From Bacteroidales bacterium (GTDB lineage: Bacteria > Bacteroidota > Bacteroidia > Bacteroidales > CAIWKO01), in NCBI GenBank assembly GCA_018004645.1, contig JAGNBV010000004.1, positions 1-61,543 on the forward strand: 61,543 nucleotides of DNA. The letters run 5' to 3'. A program made the position numbers and the translations under genes. The notes beneath the pieces are model-generated. The model saw nothing but the letters and a program-made list of their open reading frames with translations. It made no database searches and was not told the origin of the DNA. Within the stretch, counting starts at the first letter, position 1. Each line of letters opens with the position of its first letter. Below are positions 46,353 to 56,193 of the stretch, piece after piece.

Positions 46353-49184
46353 ATGAAAAAAACATATTTGTACCTTATCTTGTCTTTTTATACGTTATTT
46401 GAACTAATGGGCTAATCTTGTCCAACTACTATCAAAGTCGGCAGCAGTTGTTCATGTCATACATGCACCGGCACCATTGATGTGGTAAATTACGAAACCT
46501 ACTGCAAAAGGGTTCTTCCTCAGGAATGGTATAATTGCTGGGGGTCTCTTACCAATGGTATGAATTCGTTGCAGGCAGGAGCAGTGGCTATCCGGTCGTA
46601 CACCATTCCCCGCATGGCCAATTATGTTTCATCGCATGGAGGGGGAACTTATGATATTTGCACCACTACCTGCTGTCATGTATATGGCACCACGCAATAT
46701 ACCAATTCGAACAATGCTGTTAACAACACGGCCAACATGGTACTCGTCAGCGGAAGTACGATCCAGTCAACCGAATATGCTGCGGAACAGAATAATCATC
46801 CATCGTGCGGTAATGGGTATAAAGGTAATGGAACCACTTCATGGCCCTGCACTGCCGACGGCCCGTGCACCGGTAAAACCTATAACGGTCACGGCAGGGG
46901 CGCTTGCCAGTGGGGAACCGCCAGGTGGGCCACCGGGGATGTGCTATCTTCGTGTAGTCTGGCCGGGTCTCATGGTTACGGAACCAAAACATGGCAGCAA
47001 ATACTTAGTCATTATTATCCCAACTGGACTTTGGCCAGTTGTGGCTCTGTTGCGCCGCCTTCCAATAATAACTGCTCCGGAGCACAAACGCTGACTGTTT
47101 ATCCCACGTCTGCTTGCGGAGGTGCAACAACAGGCACCATTTCAGGCGCTACGCAATCAATAGCCCCACTCGCATGCGCCGGATATACAAGTACACTGTG
47201 TACTGATGTTTGGTATAAATTTACAGCAACGACAACAGCCCATACCATTACTGTGGTTCCATCTTCAGGCATGGATGCTGTAGTAGACCTCCGGTCCGGT
47301 GCCTGCAATGGCTCAAACATCGCCTGTGCGGATAACGGCGGGGGCCACGGCGCCACGGAGGTGATAAATGCCACCGGGCTAACAGCCGGCACGACATATT
47401 ATGTCAGGGTTTATGATTATACAGGATCTTCAGTGCCTCCCACCTCATATACTTTTACCATTTGCGTAACAACGCCCACACCTCCCCAATGTGCCGTTAC
47501 ATCCTTTTCTCCGGCATCCATAGCCCATGATCCTACTGCGTTTTCAACAAATATTACTGTAAGCGCCAATGCAAATTGCGCCTACACCGTAACCGGGGTA
47601 TGCTCCTGGTTAAGCGTAACACCCGCCAGTGGTTATGCGAACATTTCCGGTCAATTCACTTTGTCCTGTGTAGTTCAGGCAAATACCAGTGCTACTGCCC
47701 GAACATGTACCTTTTACGTTAATAGCACCCCGTTTACCGTTACCCAAAGCGGCTGTGCTTACAATCTGTCCCTTGCTTCCAATTCTGTTTCTGCATCAGG
47801 CTCAACATATAACTTATCTATCTCCACATCATCCCCATGTGCCTGGACCGTTGCCAATCCATGCTCTTCATGGGTCAACATCAGTCAAAGCAGCGGTACC
47901 GGAACAGGGAACATTTCCCTGACGGTCTCTCCCAACACCTCGTGCAGTACACGCTCATGCACTCTCACCGTTACTCCCGGTAATGCCACTCATACGATTA
48001 CACAACTGGCCAACACGCCGCCTACGGTATCTGTCAGTCCTGCCAATCCGTTCTTTTGCGAGGGCAATGTACCGGTAACGATCACAGCCTCAGGCGCCAC
48101 ATTATACAACTGGACCCCATCAACCGGGTTAAGCAGCCCGACAATGTCTAATCCTACTGCAAATCTGGGAAATACGACTACTTATACCGTTACCGGCACC
48201 ACCGGCAGTTGTACTGCCACAGCAAGTATAACGGTTACCGTCAACCCCCTACCGGCAATGCCTTCGGCAACATCAACATATTCCTGTTGTCAGGACAGCA
48301 CACCGCCCCTGCTGACAGCCACAGGAACAAATCTTCTGTGGTACACTGTTCCTTCCGGCGGTACGGGATTTTCAACAGCACCCATCCCATCGACAACCAT
48401 TCCCGGAATTTATCATTATTATGTAAGTCAAACGGAAAACTCTTGCGAAAGCCCAAGAACCGAGATTACGGTTACTGTGAATTCAGCACCAGCGGCACCC
48501 GTGGCAACAACCTCATTAACCTATTGCCTCGGTGATATTGCTGCACCCCTGACAGCCACAGGAACAAATCTTCTGTGGTATTCTTCACCTGCGGACAGCA
48601 ACGGAACGCCCACACCTCCGACACCTCCGACGACCTCTGCCGGAACAATACTTTATTACGTAAGCCAGACATTAAATGGTTGCGAAAGCCCCCGCACCGA
48701 AATAACGGTTAACATCCTTGATGTTCCTTCCACACCGACAATCACAATTTCATATCCCGACCTGATTTCAAATGCTCCAGACGGGAATCAGTGGTATGGG
48801 CCAACCGGTATTATAACAGGGGCCGACTCAAGTGTATTTTCGCCAAATTCGGAAGGAAATTATTATGTAGTTGTAACCTTAAACGGATGCAGTTCCGACA
48901 GCTCAAATATCGTAGAATTTTGGTTTTTCGGGATTGATTCTCAGCCAGAAGAAAGCGCTGTGAAAATTTATCCCAATCCTGTGACCAACGAATTGATAAT
49001 AGAAATGGAAGGGAACAATAAACCCTTAGATTTTGTGATTTATAATGCCATTGGCGCTGAAGTTTATAAAGGAGTATTGTTGCACCAGGTGAGGATTCAA
49101 ACTAAACACTTTGCCCCCGGGGTTTACCAGATAAAATTCGACGACAAAAATACTGTTGAATTCAGGAAAATTATAAAAGAATAA
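46353..49184 (+). pseudogene. SpoIID/LytB-domain T9SS protein with BACON and Ig-like repeats, interrupted by TAA after the signal peptide
   Basis: ATG at 46353 opens a 20-codon signal-like peptide (MKKTYLYLILSFYTLFELMG), then TAA at 46413-46415, then the same frame continues (SCPTTIKVGSSC) for 922 codons. One base change (CAA to TAA) would restore a normal signal cleavage region. Domains downstream: SpoIID/LytB, about 40-215 of the full frame (VNYETYCKRVLPQEWYNCW, LQAGAVAIRSYT, GHGRGACQWG); a PPC-like beta domain about 220-370; two BACON-like repeats about 380-545; Ig-like repeats to about 800; a T9SS sorting domain (IYPNPVTNELIIEMEG). SpoIID proteins are glycan-cleaving lytic transglycosylases or amidase enhancers. 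Without its signal peptide the long part (first usable start GTG 46482) could not be exported. Confidence 0.72.
48312..48580 (+). repeat. Internal duplicated segment in the SpoIID-family gene
   Basis: Bases 48312-48343 and 48549-48580 are identical over 32 positions, within two consecutive Ig-like repeats (LTATGTNLLWY in both). The repeats share further blocks (CESPRTEITV), so the unit is about 237 bases and the copying is recent or maintained by recombination. Confidence 0.8.
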
Positions 49185-49321
49185 TAATCAGAAAAATCCA
49201 AATTTTAGATTAATACCGGAACTATTATACCCAATACACCGGAGTCTGAAAAGACAAAGTCGCAGCCGAGCCTTGTGTCATGACAAAAGTAATGTATTAC
49301 CTGTATTAAATAAGAAATCCC

Positions 49322-49329
49322 TATCTTTG
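49322..49329 (+). promoter_or_regulatory. Promoter -7 element for prfB
   Basis: TATCTTTG, an exact TAnnTTTG, 16 bases before the prfB ATG at 49346. Confidence 0.6.
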
Positions 49330-49345
49330 CACCAAAACACACACA

Positions 49346-50429
49346 ATGATAACCAACGAGCATATCAAAGATCTTGAAAGGCGCCTGGAAGACCTTAGGA
49401 GGTTTCTTTGACATTGACGGCAAACAACTCCAGATAGAAGAAGAAGAAAAAACCAGCCTGCAGCCCGGTTTTTGGGACGACCCCAAAAAGGCCGAGCAAT
49501 TAATGAAAAGCATACAAGAGAAAAAAAATTGGACAGGGGCTTATTCCAAAGCCAAAAATGCCCATGATGACCTGGTGGTGATGTGGGGCTTTTTTGCTGA
49601 TGGCGAAGCTGACGAGGAAGATATACAGAAGCAATACGACGATACCTCGCTGACCATAGAAAAACTCGAATTTAAAAAAATGCTCCGCGGCGAGGAAGAC
49701 CGGCTCGGCGCCATCATCAACATCAATTCCGGTGCCGGCGGTACCGAAAGCCAGGACTGGGCACAGATGCTCATGCGCATGTACCTCCGCTGGGGCGAAC
49801 GCAACAACTATAAAGTCAATACCCTTAATGTGCAGGATGGCGATACGGCTGGTATCAAATCGGCCTCCATCGAATTTGAAGGCGAATTTGCCTTCGGATA
49901 CCTGAAAGGCGAAAACGGTGTTCACCGGCTGGTGCGTCTCTCGCCCTTCGATTCCGCCAACCGTCGGCATACTTCTTTCGCATCAGTATATGCCTACCCC
50001 ATTATTGATGACAATATTGTGATTGACGTTAATCCTGCCGACATCGTTTTTGAGACATTCAGATCCAGCGGGCCCGGCGGACAAAATGTGAACAAAGTGG
50101 AAACAGCGGTGCGATTAAGACACATTACTACCGGCATCATTGTGGAATGCCAGGAGACCCGCTCCCAATTACAAAACAGGGAAAAAGCCATGCACATGCT
50201 AAAATCCCAGCTTTACGAAATCGAACTCCGCAAGAAAAAAGAAAAAATCGACGAAATCGAAAGCAACAAGAAAAAAATCGAATGGGGTTCACAAATCCGC
50301 AATTATGTAATGCATCCGTATAAAATGGTAAAAGACCTGCGTACGGGAATAGAAACTTCCGATGTGCAATCGGTGATGGACGGCGACCTGGAAGAATTCA
50401 TCAAAGCTTTCCTGATACAATACGGTTGA
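49346..50429 (+). CDS. prfB: Peptide chain release factor 2, expressed by programmed +1 frameshift
   Basis: Terminates translation at UGA and UAA. The gene starts at ATG 49346 (MITNEHIKDLERRLEDLRRFL), meets TGA at 49409-49411, and continues in the +1 frame from GAC at 49410. The junction is classical: an internal AGGAGG (49397-49402) a few bases before CTT TGA C. Shifting gives a protein of about 360 residues. Seen downstream: the anticodon-like SPF tripeptide (RLVRLSPFDSANRRHTSF) and the catalytic GGQ in SSGPGGQNVNKVETAVRL. Low RF2 favours the frameshift, so the factor regulates itself. Annotation programs will probably start it wrongly inside the second frame. Confidence 0.95.
49397..49412 (+). 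promoter_or_regulatory. RF2 autoregulatory frameshift site
   Basis: AGGAGGTTTCTTTGAC: Shine-Dalgarno-like AGGAGG, slippery CTT and the in-frame TGA followed by C. This matches the known prfB recoding signal. Confidence 0.93.
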
Positions 50430-50532
50430 TGTCACCTGCAACTTAAGAAACATCAGTTATTGCAATCATAACATGCCGGGTGCGACTGCCTATTTGGTCG
50501 GCAAAATCAAGCCAGAGGTTTGTGTTTTCTGC

Positions 50533-50562
50533 TTGTTCATGCATTATTTTTTTATACCTTTG
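50533..50562 (+). promoter_or_regulatory. Promoter for the C10 protease gene
   Basis: TTG at 50533-50535 and TACCTTTG at 50555-50562 (exact TAnnTTTG), 19 bases apart; the ATG at 50576 follows 13 bases later. It rules out the upstream in-frame start at 50480. Confidence 0.7.
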
Positions 50563-50575
50563 TAAAAAAGCTCTG

Positions 50576-52300
50576 ATGAAAAAACATTATTTTCTTACCC
50601 TGTTCCTCGTATCATCCTTTTTGGTATCATCCGGACAAATTGTACCAATAGAAACAGCCCGGCAAGTTGCAAAAAATCTTTATTTTGAAAGGGTAAACAT
50701 CGAAAAAACCGTTGCATATAAGGACGTGGCTTTTATCAACGAACTTACTATCCAAGAAGAAGCGCAGGCCATGTATTATGTTTTTAATGTTTCACAGAAT
50801 CGGGGTTTTGTAATAATATCGGCCGAAAAGCGCACCATGCCTGTATTGTTTTATTCTTTTGAAGGAAACTATGTGCCCGGAAATCAGCCTGGAAATTTCA
50901 CCTACTGGCTGGAACAGTACAAAAAACAAATCAAGGCCGTCCGTGAACAAAACGTACAAAAAAACAACACCATCGAATTATTGTGGGATAAGTATTCTGC
51001 AGTTGCCATGGTCCCGGCAAAAGATATTGAAGCAGTGTCGCCTTTGGTTGCAGCCAACTGGGGTCAGGATTGTTATTTTAACGCGGCCTGCCCTTCGGCG
51101 CCGGGAGGCCCATGTTATCATGTATATGCCGGCTGTGTTGCCGATGCGATGGCCATGGTTATGAAAACACACAGTTGGCCTGCTCATGGCTATGGATCAC
51201 ACAGCTATGTTCATTCTACCGCCAATGGTTTTCCAAATAACTACGGCACATTAAGCGCTAATTTCGGCAACACCACCTATAATTGGTCATCCATGCCCAA
51301 TAATGTTTATTCGGCCAATTCGGCCCTTGCCACCTTGATGTACCATTGCGGCGTATCTGTCAATATGAGTTACGACGATCAGGGTTCCGGAGCCCTGTTG
51401 ACTGATGCCACCAATGCATTGATAAAATACTTTATTTATGATGCCCAGTATGCCCTGCGTAGTTCTTACAGCGATACCGACTGGGCCTTAATGATAAAAA
51501 CCGACCTCGATGCCGGCCTTCCTGTAATCTATGGCGGCACCGACACACAAAGCGGCGGCCATGCTTTTGTTTGCGATGGCTACCAGGGTACCGGAAGCTA
51601 TTCCAGCTATTTCCATTTCAACTGGGGATGGAGCGGCTCATCCAATGGCTATGTGTACCTGAACAATATTGCTCCCAGCGGCACCAGTTTTGATTTTGAC
51701 GACTATCAGAACATAGTTTATGGTATCGCACCCAATACCGATGTGGTAACCCCTGTAGCAGGTTTTACCGCCAACAAAACCAGCTTGGCGATCAACGGAT
51801 TGGTGGTTTTCACTAATTCATCAACCAACGACCCTATTGACTATTCATGGTCGATAACACCATCCACAGGAATTTCCTATATGGCCTCTACATCCTCCAC
51901 GGCAAAAAATCCCGTTGTGAAGTTCACTGTTCCCGGCTATTATACCATTTCGCTTACCTCGACAAACTCGGCCGGTAGCGATACCGAAACGAAAACCAAT
52001 TATATTTATGTATATTCTACTGCCGGTGTTGAGGAACAGGAACTATCCAAAAACATAATGCTCTTCCCAAACCCTGCACAAGATTTTATTACCATTCAAA
52101 CCGATGCCCTTGATGTTTCAGAAATCAGCCTGAAAGTTTATGACATCTTGGGTAATACCGTGGCCGCCGACCTCCACTGCCAAAATGCAGGAAACAATCA
52201 GTTGGTGGTTAATCTTTCGTCACTGGAAAAAGGAATGTATTTTATCACCATAAGCACCGGAAAACATAGCGTTACAAAAAAAGTAACACTGACCAAATAA
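50576..52300 (+). CDS. Secreted C10 (streptopain-type) cysteine protease with PKD and T9SS sorting domains
   Basis: 574 residues from ATG 50576 (the frame is open back to 50480, but those residues lie over the promoter). Signal peptide at 1-20 (LVSSFLVSSGQ). A Spi-type propeptide spans about 24-110 (ETARQVAKNLYFERV, GFVIISAEKRTMPVLFYS). The C10 protease domain follows, with catalytic Cys187 (YAGCVADAMAMVM) and His329 (SGGHAFVCDGY), then FHFNWGWSG. A PKD-like domain spans about 395-485 and a sorting domain covers the end (LFPNPAQDFITIQTD). The family includes streptopain and Porphyromonas PrtT. Likely exported through the SprA/PorW system and used for protein degradation outside the cell. Convergent with the DUF4292 gene, 8 bases away. 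Confidence 0.93.
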   Translation: MKKHYFLTLFLVSSFLVSSGQIVPIETARQVAKNLYFERVNIEKTVAYKDVAFINELTIQEEAQAMYYVFNVSQNRGFVIISAEKRTMPVLFYSFEGNYVPGNQPGNFTYWLEQYKKQIKAVREQNVQKNNTIELLWDKYSAVAMVPAKDIEAVSPLVAANWGQDCYFNAACPSAPGGPCYHVYAGCVADAMAMVMKTHSWPAHGYGSHSYVHSTANGFPNNYGTLSANFGNTTYNWSSMPNNVYSANSALATLMYHCGVSVNMSYDDQGSGALLTDATNALIKYFIYDAQYALRSSYSDTDWALMIKTDLDAGLPVIYGGTDTQSGGHAFVCDGYQGTGSYSSYFHFNWGWSGSSNGYVYLNNIAPSGTSFDFDDYQNIVYGIAPNTDVVTPVAGFTANKTSLAINGLVVFTNSSTNDPIDYSWSITPSTGISYMASTSSTAKNPVVKFTVPGYYTISLTSTNSAGSDTETKTNYIYVYSTAGVEEQELSKNIMLFPNPAQDFITIQTDALDVSEISLKVYDILGNTVAADLHCQNAGNNQLVVNLSSLEKGMYFITISTGKHSVTKKVTLTK

Positions 52301-52308
52301 GGGCACTA

Positions 52309-53100
52309 TTAATTTTTTCTGACATAGGTATCCGGAACGTTGAAGGGAAGGGATTCTTTTTTTTCGGGAGTGATGCGTGTAAATTCAATAATCCCTTCAA
52401 GGGTGCCGGTGTTGCTTACCTGAAAGGCAATTTTACCGGGATATTTTTGCCCGTCAAAACTCTCAAAATCCGAATAGGAAAACGAAGCCCATCCCGAATT
52501 TTGCGAAAGGTTGTTAATGGTGTTTTTGCAGATTTTGTTATCCACTTTATTAACCATGATTTCTTGGCTTATCGATGAAGTCCCGGTTTTCTTTTTTCTT
52601 TTTGCAAAATAATACACCAACGTATCGCCGGTATTTTTTTCGGTATAGCCGGCATCCTCGTACGACATAACATCATTACCGGTGATCAGCGACTGCAGGC
52701 CATCAAAATCAATACTGGTTTTTAAAATACCGGAAATAAGGGAAAAATCTCCTGCCAGATAACTTTTGTTAATCCGGTCAAGCATTCGCACCGAATCATT
52801 GGTTATCAAAACCCTTACCACCTCCAGCCCGAATTTCTGAACCGAAACCCAAAGGGCGCTGTCCCTGACCACATAAATATTTCCTGAAAAATTGTTATTC
52901 TCATCACCGGATTGCACTTCCGCATCGAATTTCAGCGACAGCGTATGAAAAAGAAACGGCTGGATTTTCATTGCGGCAGAAGAATCTCCATCAACCGTTT
53001 TGCCAGGCTTCAGCTCAAGCACCGCCTGTTTTGTCCTGCATGAAAATAACAACAGCATCGCCACACAACAAATTACCAGGAAAGGAACCCTGTTATTCAT
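52309..53100 (-). CDS. DUF4292 lipoprotein
   Basis: 263 residues from the ATG at 53100; the open frame extends 106 codons further upstream but that part overlaps the TPR gene and lacks protein character. A lipoprotein signal ends in LLLFSC (Cys about 22). The mature part is a DUF4292 domain, LolA/LolB-like in outline (long beta-strands: HTLSLKFDAEVQSGDENNNFSG, quoted in part; VSVQKFGLEVVRVLITNDSVRMLDR). It overlaps the upstream TPR gene by 8 bases and is translated with it. Function unknown; a role in outer-membrane lipid or lipoprotein handling is inferred from the fold-like features. Confidence 0.82.
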   Translation of the reverse strand: MNNRVPFLVICCVAMLLLFSCRTKQAVLELKPGKTVDGDSSAAMKIQPFLFHTLSLKFDAEVQSGDENNNFSGNIYVVRDSALWVSVQKFGLEVVRVLITNDSVRMLDRINKSYLAGDFSLISGILKTSIDFDGLQSLITGNDVMSYEDAGYTEKNTGDTLVYYFAKRKKKTGTSSISQEIMVNKVDNKICKNTINNLSQNSGWASFSYSDFESFDGQKYPGKIAFQVSNTGTLEGIIEFTRITPEKKESLPFNVPDTYVRKN

Positions 53101-54850
53101 AGAGCTTTTTTTCTGCAATTTTCTTATCCAGCATTTCGGTGGCAATACCATTTTCTTTTGCTTTTTTCCAATACGAAACAGCTTGTTCAACATCTTGCAA
53201 CATAAACAATATATCGCCGTGATGTTCCAGTATCCCGCCGTTCTTTTCGCTACTTCCTGCCACGGCTTTTGTGCTCCAGCTTTTGGCTTCCTCAAACTTT
53301 TTTTGCTTAAAAAGCACCCAGGCATAAGTATCCTGAAAGATTGGTTCGGCAGGATAAAGGCTGAGCAGGCGTTCGCACAACTGCTGGGCCCTTGCGAGGT
53401 TGGTGTTTTGCAGAGCAAGGTAGTAACTGTAATTGTTCAGCACGTAAGTATTGTTGGGGTCGATGCTGAGTGATTTTTCAAAAGATTCAAAACACAAATC
53501 ATACTTTTTTATCTGGTAATAAGAATCTGCCAGGGCTGAATAAAACTTCAACAACATTTTATCATCACCTATGGAAAAATTTTTACCGGTATTCAATATC
53601 CTGGTCGCTTCTTCATAATCACCAGCTTTCATTCTGGCGAGACCAAAAAACAAATAGGGCTCTGGCTGTTCAGGAAAAAGCTCCATTGCGCTTTTACTGT
53701 CGGCGGCCAGGGCATCATAATCTTCCAAAGCCCTGTCGATTTGCAGTAATTGTTGCCACACCACATATTTGCTATTGTCAATTTCGGTAACCTTGCGGAA
53801 CGCGTTGCGGGCACCCGCCAAATCTTTTTGCTGATTTAAAATATCGCCGTACACCGAAAACGCCTTGGCCTCCTCGGGGGAAGCTTCTGTAATGATTTTG
53901 CCCAGTTCGGGCAAGGCATCAAAATATTCCTTGTTTTTCACAGGATTATTCATCAATGTCAGCAGTATTTTAACCTTGGAGTCGATGTCGAGTTCCCTGC
54001 TTGAAAAGGCCGTTTTTAGTTCATCGATAGCCTTTTCCGTATTGTTCTGGCTACGGTAATAATCAGCAAGAGCCAGGTGAACCTGAGGATTGGAGGCGTC
54101 TATGGTGAGTATTTTCTGGTACTGTTCAAAGGCCCTAAGCGATTGTCCGGTGGCCATATACAAGTCCGCCAGGTCTTCATAATACTGAGTTTCTCCCGGA
54201 AACAGCCGAATAATCGCTTTGGCCTCCTCAATAGCTTTGTCGCTTTTGCCCAGCTGCATATACAATTTTTCCTTTTGTAGAGTGGTTTCGGGCTGCCTTC
54301 CTATATGGTCTTCAAGCAAATCATAGACTTTTATGGCTTCGGTATAATTTTCATGCAGGATGCATACATCGGCCCATTCATAAAAAAGCTCAGGTTTATC
54401 GGGGTTTTTGTCAGTAAGTGTCTTATATACTTTTTCAGCGCTGTTAAAATCTTTTTTTGCGGAATAAATCTGTGCCAGCAACAAAGAATACCAAACATTA
54501 TCAGGTTTTCTCTTACAGGCATCTTTGATAAGCACCAGCGCATCGTCATATTTGTTTTGCTCAAACAACAAAAAGCCCATCTCATACAAAGCGCCGTCGT
54601 TGGCCGGGTTCTGTTTAATACACTGAGCAAAAAGCCCCATGGCCTTATCATTGTTGTTAAGGTATTTCTCTCTCAGACCTTCCAGAAACAGAGCTGTATT
54701 CTGAATCAATTGTTGTTGGGTGAGTTTCTTGCTATTGTCGGCAGCCACAGGCTTTGATGCGGGTTGGTTTGTGCGGCAGGCATAACACATCAAAAGCGAA
54801 AGGCATACGCATGAAAAGAATACTATTTTTCGGCTAATTTTCATCTGCAT
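53093..54850 (-). CDS. TPR-repeat lipoprotein
   Basis: 585 residues, starting at Met1 (54850) or Met3. Lipoprotein signal with MCYAC lipobox at about residue 25. The remainder is a long series of tetratricopeptide repeats (for example NDGALYEMGFLLFEQNKYDDALV and PNNTYVLNNYSYYLALQNTNL, each in part), giving a superhelix that binds protein partners. Sits between the sugar nucleotidyltransferase (3 bases upstream) and the DUF4292 lipoprotein (8-base overlap), a block conserved in the phylum. No enzymatic motif. Confidence 0.88.
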   Translation of the reverse strand: MQMKISRKIVFFSCVCLSLLMCYACRTNQPASKPVAADNSKKLTQQQLIQNTALFLEGLREKYLNNNDKAMGLFAQCIKQNPANDGALYEMGFLLFEQNKYDDALVLIKDACKRKPDNVWYSLLLAQIYSAKKDFNSAEKVYKTLTDKNPDKPELFYEWADVCILHENYTEAIKVYDLLEDHIGRQPETTLQKEKLYMQLGKSDKAIEEAKAIIRLFPGETQYYEDLADLYMATGQSLRAFEQYQKILTIDASNPQVHLALADYYRSQNNTEKAIDELKTAFSSRELDIDSKVKILLTLMNNPVKNKEYFDALPELGKIITEASPEEAKAFSVYGDILNQQKDLAGARNAFRKVTEIDNSKYVVWQQLLQIDRALEDYDALAADSKSAMELFPEQPEPYLFFGLARMKAGDYEEATRILNTGKNFSIGDDKMLLKFYSALADSYYQIKKYDLCFESFEKSLSIDPNNTYVLNNYSYYLALQNTNLARAQQLCERLLSLYPAEPIFQDTYAWVLFKQKKFEEAKSWSTKAVAGSSEKNGGILEHHGDILFMLQDVEQAVSYWKKAKENGIATEMLDKKIAEKKLYE

Positions 54851-54853
54851 ATT

Positions 54854-55855
54854 TTAACACATAGTGGTATAATCCCCTATGCTCAATTCATACAATTTGC
54901 CTTTGAAATCTACAAAGCTGCCTATCATGGAATTATCGAGGTTGGCATCGGTAATAGTTGAATTTTCCTGAATTATGCTGTTGGTAATTATTGAATTTTG
55001 TATGTGCGTATTTTTCCCGACAGAAACATGAGGACCAATAACGGCGTCGCTAATCACCACATTTTCTCCGATAAAGCATGGTTTTTTTATCACCGAATTG
55101 GTAATCACAGCCGAAGGAGCAATTAGCTCCTGCTCTTTCATCATTTCCAGTACCCGCTGGTTGGTATGCACCGTAGCATCTTTATTGCCACAGTCAAGCC
55201 ATTCGTCAACATGTCCGGCATAAAAGCCCAGGCCTTTGTCCAACATATTTTTCAGCGCATCGGTCAACTGGTACTCTCCCGATTTTATCACCTTGTTATC
55301 AATCAGGTATTGTAATTCGTTGCGAAGGTTTTTGCCGTCTTTAAAATAATAAATACCAATAATTGCAAGGTCAGAAACAAATTCTTTCGGCTTTTCAACA
55401 AAACCCGTGATGGTATTATTTTCTGCCGTAGTAACCACGCCAAATTGTGAAGGGTTTTCAACTTTTTGCACCCAGATAATACTGTCCTTGTCCGAATCTA
55501 TGCTAAACCCCGCTTTAAACAAGGTGTCGGCAAAAGCAATTATAACGGGGCCATCCAAAGATTCTGCGGCACATAAAACCGCATGGGCTGTCCCGAGAGC
55601 CTCTTTTTGATAACATATCTTTCCCTTAACGCCCAGGCTTACGCTGATATCCAGAAGTTTTTTTTCTGTTTCTTCGCCAAAATTGCCCACTATAAAAGAA
55701 ATCTCTTCAACAGGCTGCGAACAAGAATTGATAAGGCTTTCGGCAAGGTGCTGCACTATAGGTTTTCCGGCTACTGGTATCAGAGGCTTGGGGATTGTGA
55801 GGGTATGCGGCCGCATGCGTTTGCCCATGCCGGCCATGGGGATAATTATTTTCAT
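54854..55855 (-). CDS. Sugar-phosphate nucleotidyltransferase with hexapeptide C-terminus
   Basis: 333 residues. N-terminal nucleotidyltransferase domain with PMAGMGKRMRPHTLTIPKPLIPVAGKP (quoted in part), the dinucleotide-binding loop and catalytic Arg and Lys, then FADTLF and GVVTTAENNTITGFVEKPKEF. The C-terminal part (about 245-325) has left-handed beta-helix repeats (GENVVISDAVIGPHVSVGKN). Such enzymes activate glucose 1-phosphate or mannose 1-phosphate for polysaccharide or O-antigen synthesis; the sugar and nucleotide cannot be fixed here. First gene of a three-gene envelope operon with TPR and DUF4292 lipoproteins. A TACTTTTG promoter lies about 43 bases upstream. Confidence 0.88.
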   Translation of the reverse strand: MKIIIPMAGMGKRMRPHTLTIPKPLIPVAGKPIVQHLAESLINSCSQPVEEISFIVGNFGEETEKKLLDISVSLGVKGKICYQKEALGTAHAVLCAAESLDGPVIIAFADTLFKAGFSIDSDKDSIIWVQKVENPSQFGVVTTAENNTITGFVEKPKEFVSDLAIIGIYYFKDGKNLRNELQYLIDNKVIKSGEYQLTDALKNMLDKGLGFYAGHVDEWLDCGNKDATVHTNQRVLEMMKEQELIAPSAVITNSVIKKPCFIGENVVISDAVIGPHVSVGKNTHIQNSIITNSIIQENSTITDANLDNSMIGSFVDFKGKLYELSIGDYTTMC

Positions 55856-56193
55856 GAACTATCGTTTATATTGCAATTACTAATGCGTTTCTTTACTGCA
55901 AAAGTACTAATAAATACAATATGGGCACATCTAATAACGTTGATCGGACAGCTCTAAAAACAAAAAAGTCCTGGGTTGTCGAAGTCCTGAAAAGCGCAGT
56001 ATACAGAACGTATATGAGTATTTAAAGAACGAAGACAAACGAAGAAATGCAAAGTTTTTTGAGTTGCCCATATATAAACGGCAAAAACCTGCCCCTGTTG
56101 TGTTCTTATAAACAATGCACTGTTTGTAGTTTTTTGAAACTTAAAATATCGTGTTTTGAAAAATAATTATTTTTACACTTTTGTTAAAACGAT
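55856..56193. other. Divergent intergenic region, nucleotidyltransferase / M23-like gene
   Basis: 338 bases. It holds the minus-strand promoter at 55899-55906 and the leader of the plus-strand M23-like gene, for which no exact TAnnTTTG was found. No other gene, hairpin or repeat is evident. Confidence 0.5.
55899..55906 (-). promoter_or_regulatory. Promoter -7 element for the nucleotidyltransferase operon
   Basis: Minus-strand TACTTTTG, an exact TAnnTTTG, 43 bases upstream of the ATG at 55855. Confidence 0.5.

Noticed and set aside
46214..46415. Reassignment of TAA as a sense codon
   Set aside because: Many intact genes in the window end in TAA, and RF2, which reads TAA, is encoded here. Two nonsense changes are the simpler reading.
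50480..50575. Upstream start for the C10 protease
   Set aside because: The extra residues cover a well-formed promoter and would place 32 residues before the signal peptide.
53101..53418. Longer start for the DUF4292 gene
   Set aside because: The additional 106 residues overlap the TPR gene and would bury the lipoprotein signal that starts at 53100.
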